Below, piece after piece: positions 26,144 to 34,052 of a stretch of DNA of 64,000 bases. This stretch comes from Haladaptatus litoreus (GTDB lineage Archaea > Halobacteriota > Halobacteria > Halobacteriales > Haladaptataceae). The stretch lies in the NCBI RefSeq assembly GCF_900156425.1, contig NZ_FTNO01000005.1, positions 186,001 through 250,000 on the forward strand, in the 5' to 3' direction. Each line of letters begins with the position of its first letter. Position 1 is the first letter of the stretch. The notes under the pieces were generated by a model, which did not search any database, was not told the DNA's origin, and saw nothing but the letters and a program-made list of their open reading frames with translations. The position numbers were made by a program, and so were the translations under genes.

Positions 26144-26169
26144 GGTTGTCCACGGATTTTATGGAAAAT

Positions 26170-26186
26170 ATACACAGATTTTGTAT
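26170..26186. promoter_or_regulatory. Candidate operator ATACA-N7-TGTAT upstream of the aminotransferase
   Basis: Perfect copy of the arms and spacing seen at 23631-23647 (ATACA and TGTAT, seven bases between). Here it stands upstream of the TATA, 57-73 bases before the start codon, where an activator or distal repressor site would be expected. Confidence 0.5.
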
Positions 26187-26261
26187 TCGGAAATCGAACT
26201 GATTCCACACTGGCTGCTTTCGGGCGCTGTTCTTCCGCGCCTCCCTCGACCGACTGCCCGA

Positions 26262-27290
26262 CTAACGAGGCGTGAGTCCGACGCCGTCGGCCAGCAGTTC
26301 GTGAGACTGAACTCCGTCGTCGTGGTCGGCGACGACGTGTTGAATCATCACCTCGTCAACCCCGACGCGGTCGGAAAGTTGCTCCAACAGACCGGCGAGC
26401 GTCTCCGGACTTCCGGAAATCGCCCGCGGCCATTCGTCGGAATCGAGCGTCGCGGGGGTTTGCTCGGGGACGCCGCCGAGTTCGTCGATAGACTCTTCGA
26501 TTGACGGCGTGGTTCCGACGACGCCACGTCGCATCCGTTTGTACGACGCTTCGGCCACCGCTCGAAGCCGCGCCGCTTTTCCGTCGGTTTCGGCACAAAT
26601 CGCGTTCACCGCAATCATCCCGTTCGGGTTCTCGGTGCTTCCGGCCAGCCGCGACGGTCGGAACTGTTCCCGGTACACTTCGAATGCGCGGGTGGCGAAC
26701 TGCGGTCGAATGAACGCCGCAAAACAGTACCGCAGGCCGAGTTTGCCTGCGAGCGCCGCGCTCGACGGACTCGACCCGAGAACCCACGGAACTGGTGCAT
26801 CTTCGCCCGAGCGTGGAATTTCCAAGTCGCTGTAGTCGTGCCCGTCGGGGTAGTCGTCGTAGAGGTGATTGACGACGGCCTCGATTTTCTCGGCGTGGTC
26901 TTCGTCCGGATTCTGCACGTGGCGCTCGGTTCCGAGGGCGCGGTCGGCGGCCGGAGAACCGTTCGCCCGGCCGAGGCCCGCGTCGATACGCCCGGGTGCG
27001 AGCGAATCCAGCGCGCCGAACGATTCCGCGACCTTGAACGGGCTATAATGGTTGAGCAACACCGCACCCGACCCGAGTCGAATGGAATCGGTTTCGGCGG
27101 CGAGATGGCCGAGCAGCACCTCGGGCGTCGTCCCCGCGAGGGTGCCTGCCATCCCGTGGTGTTCGGCGACCCAGAATCGGGAGTAGCCGAGCCGTTCCGC
27201 CTGTTGGGCGGCCGCAACCGTGTTCGCGTAGGCGTCGGTCGCAGTGCCATCGTCGGGAACTGGCGAGAGGTCAACGACAGAGAGATTCAC
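26262..27290 (-). CDS. LLM-class flavin-dependent oxidoreductase (luciferase-like)
   Basis: About 342 residues, bacterial-luciferase-like TIM barrel. Typical blocks: VNLSVVDLSPVP at the N-terminus, RFWVAEHHGM, RLGSGAVLLNHYSP, VAESFGALDSLAPGRIDAGLGR and VLGSSPSSAALAGKLGL. These enzymes use reduced FMN or F420; haloarchaea make F420, so either is possible. I prefer the GTG at 27290 since family members begin right there; a TTG at 27311 would add seven residues. The gene is alone on its strand between the ectoine island and a small unknown gene. Confidence 0.85.
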   Translation of the reverse strand: MNLSVVDLSPVPDDGTATDAYANTVAAAQQAERLGYSRFWVAEHHGMAGTLAGTTPEVLLGHLAAETDSIRLGSGAVLLNHYSPFKVAESFGALDSLAPGRIDAGLGRANGSPAADRALGTERHVQNPDEDHAEKIEAVVNHLYDDYPDGHDYSDLEIPRSGEDAPVPWVLGSSPSSAALAGKLGLRYCFAAFIRPQFATRAFEVYREQFRPSRLAGSTENPNGMIAVNAICAETDGKAARLRAVAEASYKRMRRGVVGTTPSIEESIDELGGVPEQTPATLDSDEWPRAISGSPETLAGLLEQLSDRVGVDEVMIQHVVADHDDGVQSHELLADGVGLTPR

Positions 27291-27461
27291 ATCCGGTTTC
27301 GGAGATTGCAAAGGATAACGGTTTGGCTAGCAGCAGTTTCTCGCTGCAAATTCCTGTCCGAAGCCTCGGTCTGTGACATGGCGTTACTGGAGTCTAATAA
27401 ACTATATCGGGCGCAGTAACCGTGCCAAATTCTTTTGTCAGTAGCTGGCATACCTGTGACG

Positions 27462-27815
27462 ATGCTCGCACATTTTCACCAGTACCAACACGAACAGGTC
27501 GAATCCGGAAATCGGACGGCAGGGGAATCACAAACCGAGGATTCGGTGAACAAAGATGCAGAGGAGTACTTCGGCAAGAGCATGAGCGAGTTCGACGCCA
27601 ACGTCTGGGAGACGGTCGAACACGAAGGCAATCCGATTCAGCGCCGAGCTATCACCATCGACGAAGTCGTCGCCATCTCCGTTCCGGAGGAACCGACCGA
27701 CGACGACCCCGACCTCCCCGGTCAGACGATTCAGGTTCGAACTGGCGGCGACGAGACGGTTATCCCACAGGCAGAAATCGTAGAAGTGCAGGACACCAAT
27801 CCGGAGGAAACCTAA
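27462..27815 (+). CDS. Small acidic haloarchaeal protein of unknown function
   Basis: 117 residues, very acidic, no membrane helix or signal peptide. The central part (EYFGKSMSEFDANVWETVEHEGNPIQRRAI) and the strand-rich tail (VRTGGDETVIPQAEIVEVQD) look like a folded domain, not a random frame. ATG 27462 is preferred to an upstream TTG. No family recognised. It is convergent with the RND exporter, 51 bases away. Confidence 0.6.
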   Translation: MLAHFHQYQHEQVESGNRTAGESQTEDSVNKDAEEYFGKSMSEFDANVWETVEHEGNPIQRRAITIDEVVAISVPEEPTDDDPDLPGQTIQVRTGGDETVIPQAEIVEVQDTNPEET

Positions 27816-27866
27816 ACCCTTCCTCTCTCCCAATCGAGTTGAAATCGTCCCGCCTCACCTCGTCGA

Positions 27867-30452
27867 CTACGCAGCTGTCCGCCAGTCGAGAACTCGTTCC
27901 CGAACCGCGAACAGACACGGAAGGAGGATTACGCACGCGACGAAAGCGTAGACGATACTCAACCCGGTCACGATACCGAAGCGCTGGAGCGGCGGCGACA
28001 GCGCGAGTGCGAGAACGCCGAAACCACAGGCGGTCGTGGCGGCGCTTCCCAACAGCGCGCCGCCGGTTCCGGTGACCGCCGCCGAAAGCGCGCTTCCGAA
28101 CGATTCCCGGCGACTGCGCTCGTCCACGAATCGCTCGCTGAGGTGGATGCTGTAATCGACCCCTAAACCGATGGCGAGGCTGGTGATGACCGCAGTTTCG
28201 CTGTTGAACGCGATGTCGAACACGGCCATCGTGCCGAGCAACCACGCGAGCGCAACCACCACGGGTGCGAGCGTTACGACGCCCAAACCGGGTGCGCGAT
28301 GTCGCCACCAGTACAGCGCGACGAGGAAGACGAGAATCACGACGAGCGTGACGGCGAATCCTTCGATGAGCGTTTCGAGCAGCGCGTCTTGCAGTCCGGC
28401 GGAGATTACCGGCCCGCCAGTTGCAATCGCCGTGACCGGCGCGTTGCCCGCTATCGCGGAAGCGAACGCTTGTACGTCCTCGTTTATCGACTGCGACGAC
28501 GCGTCGGCCTGCACGCCGACGAGCAGTCGCGCCGACTGATAGCCACCATCTTCACCACGAGCGAGCACCGACGAGGCTCGTTCCGAATCCGCGTCGAACA
28601 GCAGGTCGTACACCGCCACAACGTCCCTGTCGGGCAGGCCGTCACCGTCGGTATCCCGCTCCGCAACCGCGTTCGCAACCGTTTCGTTCTCTCGGGCTAC
28701 TGCGCGAATGACTGACGCCGGACTTTCGACCGCCGCGGTTCCGTCGGAGCGGCGGACGATGGTGCTCCCTTTGCCCGGACTGTTGGCCGCCCGCTCAATC
28801 GCGTCGAGCGTGGCTGGCGAAGTCACGTTCTCACGTAACAGAATTTGGGCTTCCGAGCCTTCTCCCTGCTGCCGGAAGTTGTCGCTGAGATATGCGAGGT
28901 TGTCCCGAACGTCGTAACTGTCCGGCGCAAACGGGCCGGGCAGCGATTTCGCCCACTCCGGCGCGTCTTCGGGGAGGAAGTCGGCTTGGTTGAACTCCGT
29001 GTCGATGGTCGTCGCGCCGTAGCCTCCGGCCACGGCAGCGACGAGCGCGACGGCGATAATCGCCACTGGCGCGCGCTGTGCGAGCGTCACGGTTCCGGAA
29101 AGCAAGTAGTTTATCGGTCCCGAACCGCCGCCGACCGCCGGTTTTCGCCGGTCGCGTCCGAACCGCTGGAACAGTCGTTCGACTTCCAGTTTCATCGCCG
29201 GAACGAGCGCGATGAAGACGAGAAACGTGGCCACGATTCCGGCGGCGCTCAGGACGGCGAAATCCCGTATCGCGCGGAGCGGACTCACGTAATTAGAAAG
29301 GAAGCCGATGCCGGTCGAGAACGTGGCAGCGGCCAGTGCGAGCGCGACCCCGACGACGGCGAGACGCATCGCCGTCGTCTGGTCGCGGATGCCGGTGGAT
29401 TTTCCGTCCGTGTCGAGCGACCCGTTTCGGGCCTCTCGATAGCGCATGACGACGTGAAGCGAGTAGTCGATGCTCAGTCCGATGAGCAGGAACGGAACCG
29501 CAATCAGCAGTTGACTCGATGGAACTTCGAGCCAGCCCTGTACGCCCGCGAGCCACGCCATGACGATGGCGATGCCGAAGACGCTGACCAGCACGTCTGC
29601 AACGTCTCGATAGGCGACTCCGAGAACACCGAGGACGAGGATGAGCGCGACGGGCGTGATGATGGTGAAACTGTCACCGACCGCCCGCGAAGAGGCGTCG
29701 TCGGTGATTCCCTGTCCGAAAACGAAGGCGTCGTCGAATCGCTGGTCGACCAGCGATTCGATTGCCAACTGTGCGTCGTACGCCGCCGTCGGGTCTTCGT
29801 CGGAACCGCTCTCGTCGGCTTGGAAGACGAAGGTGATTCGCGCATCCGCGCTGGTCGCACCGGGTTCGTAATCCGACGGAAGGAACTCGTATGGATCGCC
29901 GCCCGGAACGGTCGCGTCGGGGTCGAGTACACGCTGGAGGAGGTTTTCTACTTCCTCGTCCGACCGCGATTCGAGCGCCTCGATTTGCGCGTCGATTGGC
30001 GGGAACTGACCGCTTTCACCCGCTTCGGCGGCACTGCCGTTTCCTCGCTGATTCCGTCTATCCTCGACGTATGCGGCGGTCGCAATCACGTTCTCGATGC
30101 CGACCATTCCGCCCGTTTCCCGAAGCGTCGAGTTTATGGACTCGTTTTCGCGGATTTCCTGCTGAAGGCGCAAACTGTTCAGCAGTGATTCTCGCGTGAG
30201 AACGTTCCCGTCTTCCTCCCGCACGACGACCTGTGTTACGATTGCGTCGTCGGTGTCGTAGGTCGATTCGATTTCCTGAAGCGCGTCACGCTCCGGCGAA
30301 TCGGTTTCGAACTGGCCGATTTCTCCGTCCTCGCTCTCGCCGACGATTGCTCCTGCCCCGACGAGGGCCGTGACGACGAGAAATGCGAGAATGACGAATC
30401 GGCTGTTCGACGCGACGAACGCCGCGTATCGCTCTGCAATCCCCTTCGACAT
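27867..30452 (-). CDS. RND/MMPL exporter (HAE3-type)
   Basis: 861 residues, two homologous halves, each with one helix, a large extracytoplasmic loop and five further helices (total about 12). The second helix group of each half has the GLSIDYSLHVVMRYREAR and GLGVDYSIHLSERFVDER motifs characteristic of RND/MMPL proteins (Asp-Tyr-Ser pair). These exporters of the hydrophobe/amphiphile efflux-3 group move lipids or hydrophobic compounds, powered by proton or Na+ gradients. The start ATG 30452 gives an N-terminus typical of the family. Monocistronic; substrate unknown. Confidence 0.88.
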   Translation of the reverse strand: MSKGIAERYAAFVASNSRFVILAFLVVTALVGAGAIVGESEDGEIGQFETDSPERDALQEIESTYDTDDAIVTQVVVREEDGNVLTRESLLNSLRLQQEIRENESINSTLRETGGMVGIENVIATAAYVEDRRNQRGNGSAAEAGESGQFPPIDAQIEALESRSDEEVENLLQRVLDPDATVPGGDPYEFLPSDYEPGATSADARITFVFQADESGSDEDPTAAYDAQLAIESLVDQRFDDAFVFGQGITDDASSRAVGDSFTIITPVALILVLGVLGVAYRDVADVLVSVFGIAIVMAWLAGVQGWLEVPSSQLLIAVPFLLIGLSIDYSLHVVMRYREARNGSLDTDGKSTGIRDQTTAMRLAVVGVALALAAATFSTGIGFLSNYVSPLRAIRDFAVLSAAGIVATFLVFIALVPAMKLEVERLFQRFGRDRRKPAVGGGSGPINYLLSGTVTLAQRAPVAIIAVALVAAVAGGYGATTIDTEFNQADFLPEDAPEWAKSLPGPFAPDSYDVRDNLAYLSDNFRQQGEGSEAQILLRENVTSPATLDAIERAANSPGKGSTIVRRSDGTAAVESPASVIRAVARENETVANAVAERDTDGDGLPDRDVVAVYDLLFDADSERASSVLARGEDGGYQSARLLVGVQADASSQSINEDVQAFASAIAGNAPVTAIATGGPVISAGLQDALLETLIEGFAVTLVVILVFLVALYWWRHRAPGLGVVTLAPVVVALAWLLGTMAVFDIAFNSETAVITSLAIGLGVDYSIHLSERFVDERSRRESFGSALSAAVTGTGGALLGSAATTACGFGVLALALSPPLQRFGIVTGLSIVYAFVACVILLPCLFAVRERVLDWRTAA

Positions 30453-30664
30453 TCGTCAGCGTCCTCTCGTGCTGTCCTGCGTCTTCGTGTCGGTCTGACG
30501 CCTGTCCGAGAACCGACCCGGAGATACTCCGTCTCGTTCGTGAGTAAAAAATCCGGCTGGAATCATCTAGCCGATACTGCACAGAGTGCGGCGAAATAGA
30601 TTCGGGTTTGTGAAAATTGCATCTGTAAAATACGAACACCGCGACGGAGTTCGTGGCGAACCGA

Positions 30665-32047
30665 TTACTCCAGCGCGTCCAGCGCGGCCTTCGTGTCGAG
30701 GTGGCCCTCGCCGTGGTAAGTCGGGTCGCGGGGCGTGGCCGTTTCTATCAGATGTTCGCGGACTTCCTGCGGCGACATGTCGGGTGCGAGACTGCGAATC
30801 AGGGCCGCGACTCCGGACACTGCCGGGGCCGCCATGCTGGTTCCCGCCTTCCACGAGTAGGTCGGGGCAAACGAATCGTCGAACGTCGTGCTAAGTACGA
30901 GGTCGTACTTCGCCGCGTCGATTTCGGCGAGTGCTTCGAGGTCGGCGTCTCCGCCGGGTGCGCTGATGTCAACTGCGCTCTCGCCGTAGTTGGTGTAGAA
31001 CGCTGGCGACCACGTTTCGTCTTGGACGTGGTTCAGTGCGGCGTGATAGTTGCGCTTTTTCTGCGCGTTTCCGTTGCCGGGGCCGCCCCATCGGTAGCCG
31101 ATTGGGCCGGTTGCGCTGATGCTCATGTAGTTGTCAACCTCGTTCGGGAGGCTGATGACGTCGCCGTCGGTGTCGAGGTTCGCACTGTCGTTGCCTGCGG
31201 CGGCAACCATGAGCGTTCCCTGACTGTTGGCGTAGTTGGCGGCGCGAGTGTAGCCCTCGATTCGGACTTCCGCGGCTTCGGTTCCCTTCGGCACGGGGTA
31301 CGCACCGAGGCTGAGGTTTGCAACGTCCGCTTCGACGTCGCCCGCGTAGACGATGGCCGCGAGGATGTCCCCGAGATTTGCGTACGGCCCGGAGAAGACG
31401 CGCAACCCGAGCAGTTCCGCGCCCGGTGCGGTGCCGACGACGCCTTCTCCGTTGTCGTCCGTCGCCGCGACGATACCCGCACAGTGGGTACCGTGGTCGC
31501 TGTCAACCGGTGCGAAGGTGCCGCCGTCCGAGGTGAAGTTCCGCGAGAGGTCTTCGTTGAGCGACTGGAGGTCGGGATGTCCCGGCAGGATACCGGAGTC
31601 GATGATGGCGACGCTCGTCCCCTCTCCGCGCGTTTTCGTGTGCACTGCCGGTACGTCCTGTGCCTGCTTGTCCCACTGGAGGTCGTACAGCGGGTCGTTC
31701 GTCTTCTTCTTGCCTTTTCCGAGGTTTTCCGGCGGGCCACCCGCCTTGCTGTCGCGCTCGACTGCAGGGCCGCTGTCGCCAGCTTTCGAACTCAGTTCCA
31801 GTTTCAAGTCGGGCTCGGCTCTGACGCCAGCCAAATCGCTCTCCGACCCACGAACGACCGCGATATCGATCTGGTCGAGGTCGTGAACGACTTCCACACC
31901 AGAAAGCGCACCTGGGGATGCATCCCGTGTATCGACGATGTACCGTTCGGTCGAATCGACTGCGGAAACCCGTCGTGTTCCGATTATCGTGCTTGCCAAT
32001 GCCGCCCCACCTGCCGCAAGGAAAGATCGTCTGCTGTGTTTTCCCAT
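30665..32047 (-). CDS. Secreted subtilisin-family (S8) serine protease, Tat-exported
   Basis: 460 residues. Tat signal SRRSFLAAGG at the N-terminus with a likely cleavage near residue 30. An inhibitor-like propeptide (about 31-115) ends in a Gly/Lys-rich linker. The catalytic domain (120-455) has Asp150 (AIIDSGI), His185 (DHGTHCAG), oxyanion Asn286 (AAGNDS) and Ser404 (GTSMAAPA). It is a halolysin-like extracellular protease without the extra C-terminal domain of classical halolysins. The insertion around 255-275 and 320-345 is larger than in subtilisin. It stands alone behind its own AT-rich promoter (32050-32110). Confidence 0.93.
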   Translation of the reverse strand: MGKHSRRSFLAAGGAALASTIIGTRRVSAVDSTERYIVDTRDASPGALSGVEVVHDLDQIDIAVVRGSESDLAGVRAEPDLKLELSSKAGDSGPAVERDSKAGGPPENLGKGKKKTNDPLYDLQWDKQAQDVPAVHTKTRGEGTSVAIIDSGILPGHPDLQSLNEDLSRNFTSDGGTFAPVDSDHGTHCAGIVAATDDNGEGVVGTAPGAELLGLRVFSGPYANLGDILAAIVYAGDVEADVANLSLGAYPVPKGTEAAEVRIEGYTRAANYANSQGTLMVAAAGNDSANLDTDGDVISLPNEVDNYMSISATGPIGYRWGGPGNGNAQKKRNYHAALNHVQDETWSPAFYTNYGESAVDISAPGGDADLEALAEIDAAKYDLVLSTTFDDSFAPTYSWKAGTSMAAPAVSGVAALIRSLAPDMSPQEVREHLIETATPRDPTYHGEGHLDTKAALDALE

Positions 32048-32228
32048 ATCATTCTAGCAGTGTCTTGTGAGTATATATTTTTGGATAACGGTAAAATAAT
32101 AATTTATGAACAAAATATCGGTAACTCGGAAACGTACTGTTTTATCGTTGGAACTCGATAAAATACGTTATGTTTTCTACGATATTCTCATCGAATCCGT
32201 TTCAGCATCTATTTTCGTCGCAGTCGCG

Positions 32229-32780
32229 TTATCGGTGATTTCGTTCTATTCTGTCTTCCACTGCAAATCGAAGCGCCCGGACTGCTTCGAGAACGTCGTT
32301 CCACTGCGCGAGCGTTCCGGGAATCGAATCGGTCGTCGTCTGCCTGTCTATCGTCGCGCGAACGTCCCGCGGGGTTTCGATATTCTGGAACTGGACACCA
32401 CCGCCGCCAGCCACCTCGATGGAGACTGTTCCGTAGTCGAACATCGTCCCGCGGATTCCCTGCCGGAAATTGCTGTTCTGTACCCTGTCTATCGACAGCC
32501 GACGGACGTTTCGGGAGAGAACTCCGGTTTTTCGGTAGAGTGCGCGGTCGGTCACGACGAATCGCGTGTTGGAAACAGAAAGATAGGAGAACGCCGGAAT
32601 CACGATTCCGAGCGGAACGAGCAACAGCACAAGCGGTTCGCTCGTCGCCGCGACGACGAGCGAACCGCCGATGAGAATCAGTCCGACGACGAGCGCGGGA
32701 AGCACGCTCATCAGTCGTGGATGGCCCTGCCACTGGATTTCCTCGCCGTCGTCCAACACGAGCCAGTCGGTGCCAGTCAT
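32229..32780 (-). CDS. Bacterial-PH-domain membrane protein (YdbT/DUF304-like), second of a pair
   Basis: 183 residues. N-terminal GEEIQWQGHPRLMSVLPALVVG leads into two helices (about 20-65), followed by a bacterial PH domain (about 70-165) with VSNTRFVVTDRALYRKTGVLSRNVRRLSIDRVQNSNFRQG, and a short charged tail. Same architecture as the partner encoded upstream; its ATG overlaps the partner's stop (four-base ATGA). Such proteins are membrane-anchored and of unknown role, sometimes in stress or cell-envelope maintenance. Confidence 0.85.
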   Translation of the reverse strand: MTGTDWLVLDDGEEIQWQGHPRLMSVLPALVVGLILIGGSLVVAATSEPLVLLLVPLGIVIPAFSYLSVSNTRFVVTDRALYRKTGVLSRNVRRLSIDRVQNSNFRQGIRGTMFDYGTVSIEVAGGGGVQFQNIETPRDVRATIDRQTTTDSIPGTLAQWNDVLEAVRALRFAVEDRIERNHR

Positions 32781-33364
32781 AGTCGGTCGTCTTCGGATTC
32801 GTTCCAGTCCCAGTCTCCGTCCGCACTCGGATTCGTATTCGGATTCGCAGGTTCACCGCTGTTCTCGACGGCGTCTCGAATTGCACGCAGTTCGACCAAA
32901 ATCTCGTCTAAAACGGCGTTTTTGTCGTCTCCGGAAGCGGCTCCCGTTCCTCGCTTCTTGTTTCGCTCGTTGATGAGCGACTGCAAATCCCGCGGCGCAT
33001 CGACGTTGTCGAAGCTCATTTCGACGCCGCTTCCTCCGGCAGTGCTTATATCGACGGTTCCGTAGCCGAACTGCGCGCCGAAAAAGCTCTGGCGGTAGGA
33101 AGTGTCCTGCACCTTGTCGAACTCTATTCGCTGGACGTTCCGCGAGAACACGCCCGTCTTTTTGTAGAGTGCTTCGTTCGTCACCAGATAGTTCGTGTTC
33201 TGATACGTGAGATACGCGCTGATGATGATGAGAAGTCCGAAAACGACGAGGGTAAGCGGGATTCCGACGGCGAACACGGGAACGAGACTGTAGGGATGCT
33301 GTTTGCCTGCCCAAATCACTTCCTCGCCGTCGTCCGGCGAAAACCAGTCGAATGATTCGTCCAT
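32777..33364 (-). CDS. Bacterial-PH-domain membrane protein (YdbS/DUF304-like), first of a pair
   Basis: 195 residues. Layout like its neighbour: GEEVIWAGKQHPYSLVPVF, two membrane helices (about 25-60), PH domain (65-150) with the parallel NYLVTNEALYKKTGVFSRNVQRIEFDKVQDTSYRQ block, then an acidic low-complexity C-tail (Asp/Trp/Asn-rich). The pair is probably a heterodimer after duplication of one gene. Overlap with the downstream gene shows a two-gene operon. Confidence 0.85.
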   Translation of the reverse strand: MDESFDWFSPDDGEEVIWAGKQHPYSLVPVFAVGIPLTLVVFGLLIIISAYLTYQNTNYLVTNEALYKKTGVFSRNVQRIEFDKVQDTSYRQSFFGAQFGYGTVDISTAGGSGVEMSFDNVDAPRDLQSLINERNKKRGTGAASGDDKNAVLDEILVELRAIRDAVENSGEPANPNTNPSADGDWDWNESEDDRL

Positions 33365-33424
33365 ATTTCGATGTCAAACCGACACGGGATAATGATTCCG
33401 TGCGGCGAAGCGAAACGCTACTAC

Positions 33425-33721
33425 TCAGCGCAGTTCGACGGCATCGGCGGTGACGACGACGGTGTAGCCGCGGTAGTCGAAATGGACCGCCGTTTCGTTG
33501 TGCTGTCGTCCGGGGTGGGAACGAAACAGGTCGTCCAGCGCGTCCGGGTCGATGTGGTCGTACAGGGGGTCGTCAAACTGCAACTCGGTCGCGTTCGCGC
33601 TCGAAACCGCTCGGACGACTGCCTCGCTCGCTCGTTCGTTCGGTCGTATCGCGTAGCACTGCGGCGATTTCATCGCATCGGAACTCGTCTCTTTCGGTAT
33701 TGTCGGTTGGTGTGGTGGCAT
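33425..33721 (-). CDS. HalOD1 output-domain protein
   Basis: 98 residues carrying one HalOD1 domain (about 28-95), a haloarchaea-specific output module of signalling proteins: the VVRAVSSANATELQFDDPLYDHIDPDALDDLF block and a C-terminal FDYRGYTVVVTADAVELR strand pair are textbook for the family. No sensor domain is attached, so it may act as a stand-alone effector. Function unknown. Another such protein is encoded at 38569. Confidence 0.9.
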   Translation of the reverse strand: MPPHQPTIPKETSSDAMKSPQCYAIRPNERASEAVVRAVSSANATELQFDDPLYDHIDPDALDDLFRSHPGRQHNETAVHFDYRGYTVVVTADAVELR

Positions 33722-33849
33722 GATGATTTGCTCTCGTTGTCTGAAACTGTGCGCAACGAGGTTATATTTAAAACCCCGTCAGACGTATCTGCCTTTTTCG
33801 CTGATATTTTAACTATTCTCGACAACTCATTTAGATTACTACTAAACAT

Positions 33850-33860
33850 ACGCTTATATG
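33850..33860 (+). promoter_or_regulatory. TATA element of the 56-aa gene
   Basis: ACGCTTATATG, the same 11-mer that precedes the 40-aa zinc-finger gene (14125-14135). Its TATA core is centred 26 bases before the ATG at 33882, consistent with a leaderless mRNA. Confidence 0.5.
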
Positions 33861-33881
33861 CAACAAAGTTGCGATGGTGGT

Positions 33882-34052
33882 ATGGCAACCGGACTGACCG
33901 ACGACGATTTGCGACAAATTCGAAAATTCGCACAGACGCCGCGACATCGGCGAACCCCCGAGTTGCTGTGTTCGAAACGCAGGGGTAGACGGGACGAGGA
34001 CGGCGACAGTGCGAATTTGGCTCAGTCCAGTTCGGAAAAGAATCGGCCGTGA
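33882..34052 (+). CDS. Possible small basic/acidic protein (56 aa)
   Basis: ATG 33882 to TGA 34052. The first half (MATGLTDDDLRQIRKFAQTP followed by RHRRTPELL) reads like a genuine haloarchaeal small protein, with a helix and good codon use; the second half is Lys/Arg/Asp-rich and overlaps the 3' end of the opposite carotenoid-oxygenase gene by 31 bases. A well-placed TATA supports expression. The tail looks less conserved, so the native protein may have been longer or altered. No family assigned. Confidence 0.45.
   Translation: MATGLTDDDLRQIRKFAQTPRHRRTPELLCSKRRGRRDEDGDSANLAQSSSEKNRP

Noticed and set aside
28845-30188. 447-codon plus-strand frame opposite the RND exporter
   Set aside because: Arg/Asp-rich low-complexity composition typical of an antisense shadow; the RND gene on the other strand is unambiguous.
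32106-33065. Long plus-strand frame opposite the PH-domain pair
   Set aside because: Basic, Ser/Arg/His-rich product without family features; it is the antisense shadow of two clear PH-domain genes in an operon.
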